This document shows, one piece after another, positions 42,359 through 59,925 of a DNA stretch of 64,000 bases. The stretch comes from Paractinoplanes maris. GTDB taxonomy: Bacteria; Actinomycetota; Actinomycetes; Mycobacteriales; Micromonosporaceae. The stretch spans positions 186,001 through 250,000 of the forward strand of contig NZ_JALPVL010000002.1 in assembly GCF_023544465.1 (NCBI RefSeq), written 5' to 3'. Below the pieces are notes generated by a model, which was not told the origin of the DNA, did not search any database, and was given only the letters and a program-made list of their open reading frames with translations. Position 1 is the stretch's first letter. Each line of letters opens with the position of its first letter. Both the position numbers and the translations under genes were made by a program.

Positions 42359-42621
42359 GGTGGCTTCTGTTTCCTTTTCTCGATGCCGCTACGTGCGAGA
42401 GCGGTGGCTCTCGCATGCCCGCAGGACCGTTGATCCTGCGTTGTCCGACCCCCGCGGTCGGGCGTGTCGCGCTGACTCTTACAAAACTGCGCAGGGCAGC
42501 ACTCTAGATCGCGGGGATCTTGAGGTGTCTTACGGATGGCCAACAAAACACACCCGGACACCCGGCGAGGGTGGCCAGCTGCACAAGGCAGCTGACCACC
42601 CCGCTCGGACGCAACCTGACT
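42359..42621 (-). promoter_or_regulatory. S10 operon leader with hairpins and a block shared with the rpsL leader
   Basis: No gene is seen. In minus-strand RNA order: hairpin 42570-42600 (13 bp, one mismatch, GGTGGCCAGCTGC/GCAGCTGACCACC); the block 42442-42478, whose core 42451-42470 is identical to 47112-47131 upstream of rpsL; hairpin near 42420-42440 (CGCAGGA/TCCTGCG); hairpin 42394-42415 (TGCGAGAGC/GCTCTCGCA). The ribosome binding site AAAGGAAA precedes rpsJ. The structure suggests transcriptional or translational autoregulation, but the ligand is not known. Confidence 0.6.
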
Positions 42622-42651
42622 AGTATGCCGGAAAGAGTCCGACAATGCTAA
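42622..42651 (-). promoter_or_regulatory. Probable promoter of the S10 operon
   Basis: Minus strand: -35 TTAGCA (42646-42651), 18-nt spacer, -10 CATACT (42622-42627). The site lies 15 bp past the tuf stop. Predicted start ~42615. Weaker -35 than the other ribosomal promoters here. Confidence 0.5.
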
Positions 42652-42666
42652 TCGGGGTCAGCGGCC

Positions 42667-43860
42667 CTAGACGTTGATCTTCGTGACCGTGCCGGCGCCG
42701 ACGGTGCGGCCACCCTCACGGATCGCGAACTTCAGGCCCTGCTCCATGGCGATCGGCTGGATCAGCTTGACCGACATGCTGGTGGAGTCGCCCGGCATGA
42801 CCATCTCGGTGCCCTCGGGCAGCGTGACGACGCCGGTGACGTCCGTGGTGCGGAAGTAGAACTGCGGGCGGTAGTTCTGGAAGAACGGGGTGTGCCGGCC
42901 GCCCTCTTCCTTTGAGAGGATGTAGACCTGGCCCTCGAACTCCGTGTGGGGAGTAGAGGTGCCCGGCTTCACAACGACCATGCCGCGCTCGACGTCCTCG
43001 CGCTTGATACCGCGCAGGAGCAGACCGACGTTCTCACCCGCGCGGGCCTCGTCGAGCAGCTTGCGGAACATCTCGATGCCGGTGCAGACGGTCTTCGTCG
43101 ACTTCTCGCGGATGCCGACGATCTCGACCTCCTCGTTCGGCTTGAGGATGCCACGCTCGGCGCGACCCGTGACCACGGTGCCACGACCGGTGATCGTGAA
43201 GACGTCCTCGATGGGCATGAGGAACGGCTTGTCGGTGTCACGCTCGGGCTGCGGGATCGCGGTGTCGACCGCGTTCATGAGCTCCATGAGCCGCTCGGTC
43301 CACTCGGCGTCGCCCTCGAGCGCCTTCAGCGCCGAGACACGCACGACCGGCAGGTCGTCGCCGGGGAACTCGTAGGTGCTGAGCAGCTCGCGGACCTCGA
43401 GCTCGACGAGCTCCAGGAGCTCCTCGTCGTCCACCATGTCGCTCTTGTTCAGGGCGACGACGATGTACGGAACGCCGACCTGGCGGGCCAGGAGCACGTG
43501 CTCCTTGGTCTGCGGCATCGGGCCGTCGGTCGCGGCGACCACCAGGATCGCGCCGTCCATCTGGGCGGCACCGGTGATCATGTTCTTGATGTAGTCGGCG
43601 TGGCCGGGGCAGTCCACGTGCGCGTAGTGCCGCGCCGCGGTCTGGTACTCGACGTGCGCGATCGAGATCGTGATACCACGCGCCTTCTCTTCAGGCGCCT
43701 TGTCGATCTCGTCGAACGGGGTGTACGGGTTCAGGTCCGGGTACTGGTCGTGCAGGACCTTCGTGATGGCCGCAGTCAGCGTCGTCTTACCGTGGTCGAT
43801 GTGACCAATGGTGCCGATGTTGACGTGCGGCTTAGTCCGCTCGAACTTCGCCTTCGCCAC
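42667..43860 (-). CDS. tuf: Elongation factor Tu
   Basis: 397 residues from GTG 43860 (GGAGGACACCA upstream). GTPase motifs [35 protein letters not shown]; also [30 protein letters not shown]. The glycines of RAGEN and ERG, where GE2270A-resistance changes are known, are kept, as is Gln of LARQVGVP (kirromycin site). So no resistance signature is seen. 119 bp after fusA. Confidence 0.98.
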   Translation of the reverse strand: MAKAKFERTKPHVNIGTIGHIDHGKTTLTAAITKVLHDQYPDLNPYTPFDEIDKAPEEKARGITISIAHVEYQTAARHYAHVDCPGHADYIKNMITGAAQMDGAILVVAATDGPMPQTKEHVLLARQVGVPYIVVALNKSDMVDDEELLELVELEVRELLSTYEFPGDDLPVVRVSALKALEGDAEWTERLMELMNAVDTAIPQPERDTDKPFLMPIEDVFTITGRGTVVTGRAERGILKPNEEVEIVGIREKSTKTVCTGIEMFRKLLDEARAGENVGLLLRGIKREDVERGMVVVKPGTSTPHTEFEGQVYILSKEEGGRHTPFFQNYRPQFYFRTTDVTGVVTLPEGTEMVMPGDSTSMSVKLIQPIAMEQGLKFAIREGGRTVGAGTVTKINV

Positions 43861-43939
43861 TGGTGTCCTCCTGTGGACTGTGGAATAACTTTTTCCCGGC
43901 ACGCCCGATAAGGCGATGGGGACTCTGTCGACTGCTCGT

Positions 43940-43970
43940 GCGCGTGCGGCCCTCGACGGGCCGCACGCGC
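43940..43970 (-). promoter_or_regulatory. Strong hairpin between fusA and tuf
   Basis: Perfect 13-bp stem GCGCGTGCGGCCC (43940-43952) / GGGCCGCACGCGC (43958-43970), 5-nt loop, 9 bp after the fusA stop. No U-run follows. Likely an mRNA-processing, stabilising or partial termination signal that lets tuf be expressed differently from fusA. Confidence 0.6.
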
Positions 43971-43979
43971 CTCAACGCG

Positions 43980-46076
<2,097 letters not shown>

Positions 46077-46166
46077 TTCAATCCCTACTTTTCTTCGTCG
46101 TCGTCTCGTGAACCGGTACGACTGGTGCTGGCGCCCGGTGGTCACCGGGCCGGCAGCAGCGGGGTC

Positions 46167-46637
46167 TTACCAGCGGTAGTGCGCGAAGGCCTTGTTGGAC
46201 TCCGCCATCTTGTGGGTGTCCTCGCGCCGCTTGACGGCGGCACCGAGGCCGTTGCTGGCGTCGAGCAGCTCGTTCTGGAGACGCTCGATCATGGTCTTCT
46301 CGCGGCGGGCCTTGGAGTACTGGACCAGCCAGCGCAGACCGAGGGTGGTCTGACGCGGGGTGCGGACCTCGACCGGAACCTGGTAGGTCGCGCCACCGAC
46401 GCGGCGGCTGCGGACCTCGAGGGTCGGCTTGACGTTGTCCATCGCGCGCTTGAGCGTCACGACGGGGTCGGTGCCGCTCTTCTCCCGGGCACCCTCGAGG
46501 GCGCCGTAGACGATGCGCTCAGCGAGCTGACGCTTGCCGCCGATCAGGATCTTGTTGATCAGCTGAGTGACCAGCGGCGAGTTGTAAACCGGGTCCGCGA
46601 CCACTGGGTGGCGCGGAGCGGGGCCCTTACGAGGCAT
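46167..46637 (-). CDS. rpsG: 30S ribosomal protein S7 (uS7)
   Basis: 156 residues from ATG 46637: [75 protein letters not shown]. Initiates 30S head assembly. One base after rpsL. Confidence 0.98.
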   Translation of the reverse strand: MPRKGPAPRHPVVADPVYNSPLVTQLINKILIGGKRQLAERIVYGALEGAREKSGTDPVVTLKRAMDNVKPTLEVRSRRVGGATYQVPVEVRTPRQTTLGLRWLVQYSKARREKTMIERLQNELLDASNGLGAAVKRREDTHKMAESNKAFAHYRW

Positions 46638-46638
46638 G

Positions 46639-47013
46639 TCAGCTCTTCTCCTTCTTCGCGCCGTAACGGCTGCGGGCCTGCTTGCGGTTGCGGACACCCT
46701 GGGTGTCGAGCGAACCGCGGACGATCTTGTAGCGGACGCCGGGGAGGTCCTTCACACGACCACCACGCACGAGCACGATCGAGTGCTCCTGCAGGTTGTG
46801 GCCGACACCCGGGATGTACGCCGTCACCTCGATCTGGCTGCTGAGCTTCACACGAGCGACCTTGCGCAGCGCAGAGTTCGGCTTCTTGGGGGTGGTGGTG
46901 TACACGCGCGTGCACACGCCGCGTCGCTGAGGACTACCCTTCAGCGCCGGCGTCTTGGTCTTGCTCGTCTTCGCCTGACGGCCCTTTCGGACCAGCTGCT
47001 GGATCGTGGGCAC
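46639..47013 (-). CDS. rpsL: 30S ribosomal protein S12 (uS12)
   Basis: 124 residues from GTG 47013. [12 protein letters not shown] at the start; [19 protein letters not shown] and [18 protein letters not shown] hold the lysines equivalent to K43 and K88, so it looks streptomycin-sensitive. A perfect 8-bp hairpin (47034-47041 with 47045-47052) sits just upstream of the ribosome binding site. Confidence 0.98.
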   Translation of the reverse strand: MPTIQQLVRKGRQAKTSKTKTPALKGSPQRRGVCTRVYTTTPKKPNSALRKVARVKLSSQIEVTAYIPGVGHNLQEHSIVLVRGGRVKDLPGVRYKIVRGSLDTQGVRNRKQARSRYGAKKEKS

Positions 47014-47292
47014 CGGGTTTCTCCGCTCCCTTCGGCCGCTTCCTAAGCGGCCGCACCGTCTTGTATGGCTCCTGTGCCGGTCACGTCCCCGAGGAGGGGC
47101 TGTGTCCGGCACCCGCGGTCGGGCGTGTCGCTCGACTCACGGTCCCGCCGCGCGTCAGTCAACGCGCACCGGGTCTTGTCTTTGTCGACGCCCCGATCAC
47201 GGGGCGCCGGCTCGGCGTATCGCTGCCTCGTCGCATCGAGCGACTCCGGGCGCACGCACGAGTTGCCCAGGCAAGCCTGGGCACGAGGGGAA
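47014..47292 (-). promoter_or_regulatory. str operon leader with block shared with the S10 leader
   Basis: About 270 nt of untranslated leader, no gene seen. 47103-47138 matches 42442-42478 of the S10 leader, with 47112-47131 identical over 20 nt. Also hairpins CCCCTCCTCGGGG near 47089-47101 and GGCCGCTT/AAGCGGCC at 47034-47052. Likely a cis-acting RNA. Confidence 0.6.
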
Positions 47293-47321
47293 AGACTACC
47301 CACCCCGGGCACCCAGGTCAA
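47293..47321 (-). promoter_or_regulatory. Housekeeping-type promoter of rpsL-rpsG-fusA-tuf
   Basis: Minus strand: -35 TTGACC (47316-47321), 17-nt spacer (47299-47315), -10 TAGTCT (47293-47298). Predicted start ~47286. Near-consensus for the actinobacterial main sigma factor. Confidence 0.75.
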
Positions 47322-47409
47322 AATGAACGCTGAGGAGCCGCGACGGATATCTCCGATGCAAGTGTACCGGGTGCTTCACGGTGGCAACGTCGCGGTGCCG
47401 GATCCAGCG

Positions 47410-47880
47410 TCACATCGACAATTGCAACACCAGGGTCAACGCGAGCGACAGCAGAGCAATTCCCGCGCCGATCGATCCGCAGACGATGCCGGCCATGCCC
47501 AGACCGGCCCCGGTGAACCGCACCTGACCGGTCTGACCCGAGCGCCGGATCTGCCGGCGGGACACCGCGCCGAGCGCCACCGCTCCCCCGCCGGCCGTCA
47601 CACTGAGCAGCGTGAAGGCGCCCGACACCCAGCCGCCCCAGCCCTCGGACGCACCGACCAGACCGAAGCAGAGGACGAGCAGCGACACCAGGATCGACCC
47701 GATGCCGGCCATCAGCGAGCCGATGGCCAGGCCCGACGTGATCGGCTCGACCCGCAGCTGCACCAGGCCGAACTCCGTGCCGGGCAGTGCGTCGATCCGC
47801 TCCGGGCGCCACTGCCCCGAGGATGGCGGCGGCGGCACCTGAGCCGGATGACCGGTCGGCGGCGGAGGTGGGAGGGTCAT
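47410..47880 (-). CDS. DUF4190-like membrane protein
   Basis: 156 residues. A Pro-rich N-terminus (MTLPPPPPTGHPAQ), then four hydrophobic segments (GLAIGSLMAGIGSILVSLLVL, GAFTLLSVTAGGGAVALGAV, GAGLGMAGIVCGSIGAGIALL). The internal basic loop SRRQIRRSGQTG followed by GLGMAGIVCG is the DUF4190 pattern. Function unknown. Between rpoC and rpsL, followed by no gene before the rpsL promoter. Confidence 0.7.
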   Translation of the reverse strand: MTLPPPPPTGHPAQVPPPPSSGQWRPERIDALPGTEFGLVQLRVEPITSGLAIGSLMAGIGSILVSLLVLCFGLVGASEGWGGWVSGAFTLLSVTAGGGAVALGAVSRRQIRRSGQTGQVRFTGAGLGMAGIVCGSIGAGIALLSLALTLVLQLSM

Positions 47881-47922
47881 GGGGAAAGCATGTCACCCGG
47901 ACGAGGGGGACGGCACCCCACC

Positions 47923-48282
47923 TCAGTCGGTGCCCGGTGCGAAGTCGGCGCCACCGGGCGAGCCGGCCAGGTGCAGCAGGCCGGCGATGGACGCGACGAC
48001 CAGTGTGGTGAGAGCCAGCACGATGCCCGCCCACGCCAACCGGCGCCCCCGGCGGATCCACGCCGAGCCGGTCAGGTAGCCCTGGGAGGCATACGCCTGC
48101 CGGGCCGTCTGACGGGCCAGCAACAGGGCCACAGTGGCCGGGATCACACCACCGACGAATGCGCCCAGCAGAAAACCCACCAGGCCGAGCGCGAAGACGG
48201 CCCGCGCCTTCGACGAGGGCGCCGGATCCGGATCCATCGGATGGCGGGTGGGCACTGCGGCCGGGAGCGTCACGAGAACCAT
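47923..48282 (-). CDS. Small membrane protein, DUF4190-related
   Basis: 119 residues (an inner ATG gives a start at MDPDPAPSS). Two or three hydrophobic helices: ARAVFALGLVGFLLGAFVGGVIPATVALLLA and LAWAGIVLALTTLVVASIAGLLHL, with RQTARQAYASQGYLTG between, a weak DUF4190-like repeat. 42 bp before the other membrane gene, so probably co-transcribed. Function unknown. Confidence 0.62.
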   Translation of the reverse strand: MVLVTLPAAVPTRHPMDPDPAPSSKARAVFALGLVGFLLGAFVGGVIPATVALLLARQTARQAYASQGYLTGSAWIRRGRRLAWAGIVLALTTLVVASIAGLLHLAGSPGGADFAPGTD

Positions 48283-48292
48283 TCTAGAAAGG

Positions 48293-48328
48293 CCGAAGGG
48301 CGGCCGCGCAGTGCGCGGCCGCCCTCGG
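48293..48328 (-). terminator. Terminator of rpoB-rpoC
   Basis: Stem GGGCGGCCGCGCA / TGCGCGGCCGCCC with outer CCGA/TCGG pairing and almost no loop. In minus-strand RNA it is followed by CCTTTCTAG. Starts 14 bp after the rpoC stop. Confidence 0.75.
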
Positions 48329-48341
48329 CGAATACAGACCC

Positions 48342-52232
<3,891 letters not shown>

Positions 52233-52287
52233 TTGGACTATCCCTCGTGTTTCGTTGCTCGGGTGAATTCAAGGCCGGCGGGGGCGC

Positions 52288-52314
52288 CCCCGGTGGCAGT
52301 TCGTGCCACCGGGG
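52288..52314 (-). promoter_or_regulatory. Perfect hairpin in the rpoB-rpoC gap
   Basis: 11-bp perfect stem CCCCGGTGGCA/TGCCACCGGGG with a 5-nt GTTCG loop, 9 bp past the rpoB stop. No U-run. Probably an RNase processing site or a modulator of rpoC expression. Confidence 0.55.
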
Positions 52315-52323
52315 ACGCTTCCG

Positions 52324-55764
<3,441 letters not shown>

Positions 55765-55907
55765 GATGCGTCCTTCCGAGGACCGGTGCTGCTGATGCGG
55801 CTGCAGCTGCGGTATGCAACTGTCTGCGTGCACTCTGACGAGCCCCCAGGAAATCATCCAGATGGATGTCCCGGCAGGGCTCAAGACAGAAGGCAGCGCA
55901 AACTAGC
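55765..55907 (-). other. rpoB leader
   Basis: About 137 nt of predicted untranslated leader between the promoter and the rpoB TTG start. It has the ribosome binding site AAGGA and no gene that I can support. Confidence 0.5.
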
Positions 55908-55936
55908 AGTGTAGCCGCTCGGCTAACCGCTGTCCA
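55908..55936 (-). promoter_or_regulatory. Housekeeping-type promoter of rpoB-rpoC
   Basis: Minus strand: -35 TGGACA (55931-55936), 17-nt spacer, -10 TACACT (55908-55913). Predicted start ~55901. With the rplL terminator upstream, this makes rpoBC a separate transcript. Confidence 0.72.
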
Positions 55937-56300
55937 GCCCACACCTGAGGGTGCCTGCGGAACGTGTCCCCGGGCCCTCTGACCTGCGCCTCGATGGCCA
56001 GGGCCGGCATGCGGGACCGCTCGAAACGCGGCAACTCTCTCTCAGTGCGCCTCCGTGGGCGACCGGTGAAACCGGCTTACCCCCGGGGTGGCTGTCGCAA
56101 GCGCGGAAACTTGCTGTTGTCAGCGTGCCTGTCAGCGGACACACAGTCAAGGGCTGCGAGGCGGGTCAGACCCGCGCCGTCCGCTGCTCGGCGCGCCCTA
56201 AGGACGATACTCCACAGCTTGCCCGGTTGGACCCGCTTTGTGCGTCGGCAGCCGGACACCCGGTATCAAAGGGCTGACCAGCCACGACATCGAGAAGACA
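55937..56300. other. Spacer between rplL terminator and rpoB promoter
   Basis: About 360 bp. Translations of the open frames show no family or plausible start. A short palindrome GCGGGT/ACCCGC near 56161-56175 is the only structure noticed. Additional upstream rpoB promoters could lie here, but none matches consensus well. Confidence 0.4.
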
Positions 56301-56338
56301 CGAATGGCGGGAACCCGGACCCGGGTCCCCGCCATTCG
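56301..56338 (-). terminator. Terminator of rplJ-rplL
   Basis: 18-bp stem with one mismatch: CGAATGGCGGG-A-ACCCGG (56301-56318) against CCGGGT-C-CCCGCCATTCG (56321-56338), 2-nt loop. Follows rplL by 25 bp; minus-strand RNA continues TGTCTTCTC. Confidence 0.75.
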
Positions 56339-56363
56339 CAAGAGAATGCAGTGGAGCGTTAGA

Positions 56364-56756
56364 TCACTTGAGGGTGACCTTGGCGCCTTCACCCTCGAGC
56401 TTGGCCTTGGCGGCCTCGGCCTTCTCCTTGTTGACACCCTCGAGGATCGCCTTGGGGGCGGACTCGACGGCGTCCTTGGCCTCCTTGAGGCCCAGGCCGG
56501 TCAGCTCACGCACGACCTTGATGACCTGGATCTTCTTGCCACCGTCACCCTCGAGGACGACGTCGAACGAGTCCTTCTCGGCCTCGGCCTCGACCGGGGC
56601 AGCAGCGCCACCGGCGGCCGCGACGGCCACCGGAGCGGCCGCGGTGACCTCGAAGGTGTCCTCGAACTGCTTCACGAACTCCGACAGCTCGATGAGCGTC
56701 ATTTCCTTGAACGCGTCGAGCAGCTCGTCGGTGCTGAGCTTCGCCATGTCTGGCAA
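56364..56756 (-). CDS. rplL: 50S ribosomal protein L7/L12 (bL12)
   Basis: 130 residues: N-terminal dimerisation domain ([27 protein letters not shown]), Ala-rich hinge, and C-terminal factor-binding domain ending [56 protein letters not shown]. Present as multiple dimers on L10. 45 bp after rplJ. Confidence 0.98.
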   Translation of the reverse strand: MPDMAKLSTDELLDAFKEMTLIELSEFVKQFEDTFEVTAAAPVAVAAAGGAAAPVEAEAEKDSFDVVLEGDGGKKIQVIKVVRELTGLGLKEAKDAVESAPKAILEGVNKEKAEAAKAKLEGEGAKVTLK

Positions 56757-56801
56757 CCTTTCCTAGCTTCTGATGAAAAAGTCTTGCTGGTGCGCGGTGG
56801 C

Positions 56802-57347
56802 TCAGGCCTCCGCGGGACCGTCCTTCTCGCGCTTCTCCTGAAGAGCGGCCGCGAGGCGCGCCACCTGCGACAGCGGGGCCTGGAAGAGGCCGGCTGCCTT
56901 GGTCAGGTTGCCCTTCATGGCGCCGGCCAGCTTGGCCAGCAGAACCTCACGCGACTCGAGGTCAGCGATCTTGTTGACGTCATCCGCCGAGATCGCCTTG
57001 CCCTCGAACACACCGCCCTTGATCTGCAGGGCGGGGTTGGCCTTGGCGAAAGCCCGCAGGCTCTTGGCCGCCTCGACCGGGTCGCCGCTGACGAAGGCGA
57101 GCGCGGTAGGACCGGTGAACAGCGCGTCGAGACCCTCGATGCCAGCTTCGGTCGCCGCGCGCTTCGCCAGGGTGTTCTTCGACACCGCGTACTTGGTGTC
57201 GCCGCCCAGCGAGCGGCGCAGGTCGGTGAGCTGCTTGACCGTGAGACCGCGGTACTCGGTCAGCACGGTGGCCGCCGAGTTACGGAAGTCGTCCGTCAGC
57301 GCGGCGACGGCAGTGGCCTTGTCGGCCCGGACCGGCTTGTCCGCCAT
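56802..57347 (-). CDS. rplJ: 50S ribosomal protein L10 (uL10)
   Basis: 181 residues: [56 protein letters not shown]-terminal helix for L12 dimers ([24 protein letters not shown]). GGAGGG lies 5 nt before the ATG. The stalk base binds 23S rRNA next to L11, whose gene is missing from this locus. Confidence 0.98.
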   Translation of the reverse strand: MADKPVRADKATAVAALTDDFRNSAATVLTEYRGLTVKQLTDLRRSLGGDTKYAVSKNTLAKRAATEAGIEGLDALFTGPTALAFVSGDPVEAAKSLRAFAKANPALQIKGGVFEGKAISADDVNKIADLESREVLLAKLAGAMKGNLTKAAGLFQAPLSQVARLAAALQEKREKDGPAEA

Positions 57348-57583
57348 GTCCCTCCTCTCTCAGTGCTCGAACCACTGGTCGAACTCGAAGGAGGAGCAAA
57401 TGAGAAACGCCCCGGCGCAGGGCGCACGGGGCGGAGCAGGTAATCCAGCGCGACTCAGTCGCGGGGCCCGATCACGAACCGTCCTCCCCTGCGCGGGCCG
57501 CCCGAACTTGCGGGGCCTTCGACCGCGGCGACCGTCTCACGACGGCCACTGCGGCAACCAGCGGTCTGTGGGTGGAACTTCGA
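57348..57583 (-). promoter_or_regulatory. L10 leader (rplJ-rplL autoregulatory region)
   Basis: About 235 nt of minus-strand leader. A stable hairpin (CGCCCCG 57408-57414 / CGGGGCG 57427-57433, with inner GCGC pairing) is followed by TTTCTCATTT, resembling an attenuator. Next comes CTCCTCC (57390-57396 complement), which can pair with the GAGGAG Shine-Dalgarno just before the rplJ ATG. Known L10 leaders bind L10-L12 to repress translation; the position fits, but the L10-binding kink-turn was not verified. Confidence 0.6.
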
Positions 57584-57589
57584 TTCGCA

Positions 57590-57618
57590 ACTGTACGCGA
57601 CCTGCTGGCGACCGCCAA
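57590..57618 (-). promoter_or_regulatory. Promoter of rplJ-rplL
   Basis: Minus strand: -35 TTGGCG (57613-57618), 17-nt spacer, -10 TACAGT (57590-57595). Predicted start ~57583. It begins right after the stop of the ABC permease gene. Confidence 0.68.
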
Positions 57619-57619
57619 A

Positions 57620-58333
57620 TCAGGTGCGCGTGCGGCGCAGGCGGGCGTAAGCACCCAGAGCGACGCCGCCCCAGAGGACGGCCCAGACGACGAGGAGGGC
57701 CAGGGTGGCGGCGGGCGGAGTTCCGACGTCGTTGAGGGCGCGGGCCGTGGCCATGACCGGTGGGACGAGCCACGGAGCGATGGAGCCCTCCAGGCCGAGC
57801 ACGACCACCAGGACGGCCGAGGTGACCAGGACAGCGATGCCGTTGCGGACGCCACCGGTGACGGCCCGGCTCGCCAGGGCGCCCAGTGCCACCGCGGGCG
57901 GGACCGCCAGCAGATGGGCCAGCACGCCCAGCAGTGTGCCGCTGACCACCGCCCGGCCGGTGTCGATGCCGTTGAAGAGCCAGGGCGCGCCCATCGCCAA
58001 GGCACAGACCAGCAGTGCGAGCAGGCCGGCGGCCAGCAGACCGGCCACGGCCTCGCGCCGGCCGCCCACGGCGACCCCGGCCAGCCGGCGCTGCGTGTCG
58101 GGCTCGGTGTCGAGCAGCAGCTTCGACTGCCAGGCCAGCACCGGGAAGAGCGCGGCGGCCGAGTATCCGTACGCGACGGCCGCCGGCGACGGTCCCCCGC
58201 CATAGATGATCCCGAGCACCACCAGCACTGCGATGGCCGGCGCGAGAATCCGCCCACCTCGCAGGAACCCGGCCAGTCGCATCCGAACCAGAGAAGTCAT
58301 CCCCCGCAGGCGCTCGGGCTGTGCCACTCTCAT
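57620..58333 (-). CDS. ABC transporter permease-like membrane protein
   Basis: 237 residues from ATG 58333, overlapping the ATPase stop (ATGA). Six hydrophobic segments: ILAPAIAVLVVLGIIYG, AYGYSAAALFPVLAW, AVAGLLAAGLLALLVCALAMG, AVVSGTLLGVLAHLLAVPPAVALG, GIAVLVTSAVLVVVLGLEGS, ATLALLVVWAVLWGGVALGAYA. Looks like an ABC-2 type permease partner. Substrate unknown. Inserted between rplA and rplJ. Confidence 0.8.
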   Translation of the reverse strand: MRVAQPERLRGMTSLVRMRLAGFLRGGRILAPAIAVLVVLGIIYGGGPSPAAVAYGYSAAALFPVLAWQSKLLLDTEPDTQRRLAGVAVGGRREAVAGLLAAGLLALLVCALAMGAPWLFNGIDTGRAVVSGTLLGVLAHLLAVPPAVALGALASRAVTGGVRNGIAVLVTSAVLVVVLGLEGSIAPWLVPPVMATARALNDVGTPPAATLALLVVWAVLWGGVALGAYARLRRTRT

Positions 58334-59145
58334 GAGCTGCCGCCGGCCTCTCGGCCCGAGGAAGCACCTGGGGTGATAGTCAGCCCAGGCCCGGGGCGGG
58401 CTTGATGCGGTTGTGCCGCGGCGACGTCCCGTACCTCCAAGATCTGATGCCCTTCGGCTTGGAGCCCGGCCACCACCCGGGGTGACTCGGCCCGCCGGAC
58501 CTTGACCTCGATGATCACCTCGTCGGGCAGAGCGGGCACGGGCGCCGACGCCTCCGACACGAGCGCGTCGGCCACCTGCCAATAGATGGCGTCGGCCAAC
58601 CCGCCCACTTCGCCGCGATGGTCGCTGACCAGGACCATGCCGCCGCCGGCGGTCACCTCGGCGACGATCTCGGGGATCAGCGTGCGGGCGATCGAATCCA
58701 GACCCTCCCAGGGCTCGTCGAGGATGAGCAGGCCGGGCCGGGCGATCAAGGCCTGGGCCAGGCCGACCTTTTGCGCGGTGCCCTTGGAGAGATCGGACAG
58801 CCGTGTGCCGGTGTGCTCGGTGAGCAGCAGCCGCTCGATCCACGCGTCGGCCTCGGACGCGTCCCGGCCCCGGAGCGACGCCATGCGGTGGAGATAGTCA
58901 CCGGCCGTGAAGGGCTGGTCGGCGGGAAAGCGCTCGGGAACCCAGCCGACGATCGCCGGCCGGTCGAGTACGGCGCCGCGGGAGGGCCGCAGGACGCCGG
59001 CGGCCAATTGCAGCAGGGTGGACTTGCCGGCGCCGTTGCGACCCAGCACGACGACCGTCTGACCGGCTTCGATGCCGCGGGTCACCTCGCGCAGGGTCCA
59101 AGCGGCTCGGCGGCCGTAGCGGAAGAACACCCCGTCGAAACGCAC
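58330..59145 (-). CDS. ABC transporter ATP-binding protein
   Basis: 271 residues. Walker A GRNGAGKSTLLQLAAG, signature LSDLSKGTAQKVGLAQALI (degenerate but in place), Walker B LLILDEPWEGLD, and H-loop VLVSDHRGEVGGLAD with Asp-His. A C-terminal ~60 residues follow that are unusual for the family. GTG start, 20 bp downstream of the rplA terminator. Coupled to the permease gene. Type fits ABC-2 exporters. Confidence 0.87.
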   Translation of the reverse strand: MRFDGVFFRYGRRAAWTLREVTRGIEAGQTVVVLGRNGAGKSTLLQLAAGVLRPSRGAVLDRPAIVGWVPERFPADQPFTAGDYLHRMASLRGRDASEADAWIERLLLTEHTGTRLSDLSKGTAQKVGLAQALIARPGLLILDEPWEGLDSIARTLIPEIVAEVTAGGGMVLVSDHRGEVGGLADAIYWQVADALVSEASAPVPALPDEVIIEVKVRRAESPRVVAGLQAEGHQILEVRDVAAAQPHQARPGPGLTITPGASSGREAGGSS

Positions 59146-59165
59146 GACGGGAAGCCTCCCACAGA

Positions 59166-59197
59166 AACGGCCCCCGGGGATGTCCCCGGGGGCCGTT
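59166..59197 (-). terminator. Rho-independent terminator after rplA
   Basis: Perfect 15-bp inverted repeat AACGGCCCCCGGGGA/TCCCCGGGGGCCGTT around a 2-nt centre. Minus-strand RNA continues TCTGTGGG. It starts 17 bp after the rplA stop and separates secE-nusG-rplA from the ABC genes. Confidence 0.88.
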
Positions 59198-59214
59198 CAG
59201 CGAACTCGAAATAC

Positions 59215-59925
59215 TCAGGCGTCGGAGCCGGTGAGGCCCTTGACCACGTTGGGGTCGATCGGCACGCCGGGGCCCATGGTGGTGGTGACGACGACCTTGC
59301 GGAGGTACTTGCCCTTGGCCGCGGACGGCTTGGTCCGGAGCACCTCGTCGAGCACCGCCGCGTAGTTGTCCACCAGCTGCTGCTCGCTGAACGAGGCCTT
59401 GCCGATGATCAGGTGCAGGTTCGAGTGCTTGTCGACGCGGAAGGTGATCTTTCCGCCCTTGATCTCGTTGATCGCCTTGGTGACGTCCATGGTCACCGTG
59501 CCGGTCTTCGGGTTGGGCATGAGACCACGCGGGCCGAGGATGCGGGCGATACGACCGATCTTGGCCATCTGGTCGGGGGTGGCGATCGCCGCGTCGAAGT
59601 CGAGCCAGCCACCCTGGATGCGGGCGACGAGCTCGTCGGTGCCGACCTCGTCGGCGCCGGCCGCGACGGCCTCCTCGGCCTTGGCACCCTGCGCGAAGAC
59701 GATCACCCGGGCGGTCTTGCCGGTGCCGTGCGGCAGGTTGACCGTGCCGCGGACCATCTGGTCGGCCTTACGCGGGTCGACACCGAGGCGCATCGCGACC
59801 TCGACGGTCGCGTCGAACTTGGTGGGGCTGGCGTCCTTGGCGAGCTTGATCGCCTCGGCCGGCTCGTAGAGCTTGTTCTGGTCGATCTGCTCGGCGCCCT
59901 TGCGGTAGCCCTTGCTGCGCTGCAT
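59215..59925 (-). CDS. rplA: 50S ribosomal protein L1 (uL1)
   Basis: 236 residues from ATG 59925 (AGGAG 9 nt upstream): [107 protein letters not shown]1 stalk protein. It follows nusG directly at 64 bp instead of following rplK, its usual partner. Confidence 0.98.
   Translation of the reverse strand: MQRSKGYRKGAEQIDQNKLYEPAEAIKLAKDASPTKFDATVEVAMRLGVDPRKADQMVRGTVNLPHGTGKTARVIVFAQGAKAEEAVAAGADEVGTDELVARIQGGWLDFDAAIATPDQMAKIGRIARILGPRGLMPNPKTGTVTMDVTKAINEIKGGKITFRVDKHSNLHLIIGKASFSEQQLVDNYAAVLDEVLRTKPSAAKGKYLRKVVVTTTMGPGVPIDPNVVKGLTGSDA

Noticed and set aside
42667..43860. EF-Tu antibiotic-resistance signature (GE2270A, kirromycin)
   Set aside because: The known resistance positions that I can place carry the sensitive residues.
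46639..47013. S12 streptomycin-resistance change
   Set aside because: Lysines equivalent to 43 and 88 are both present.
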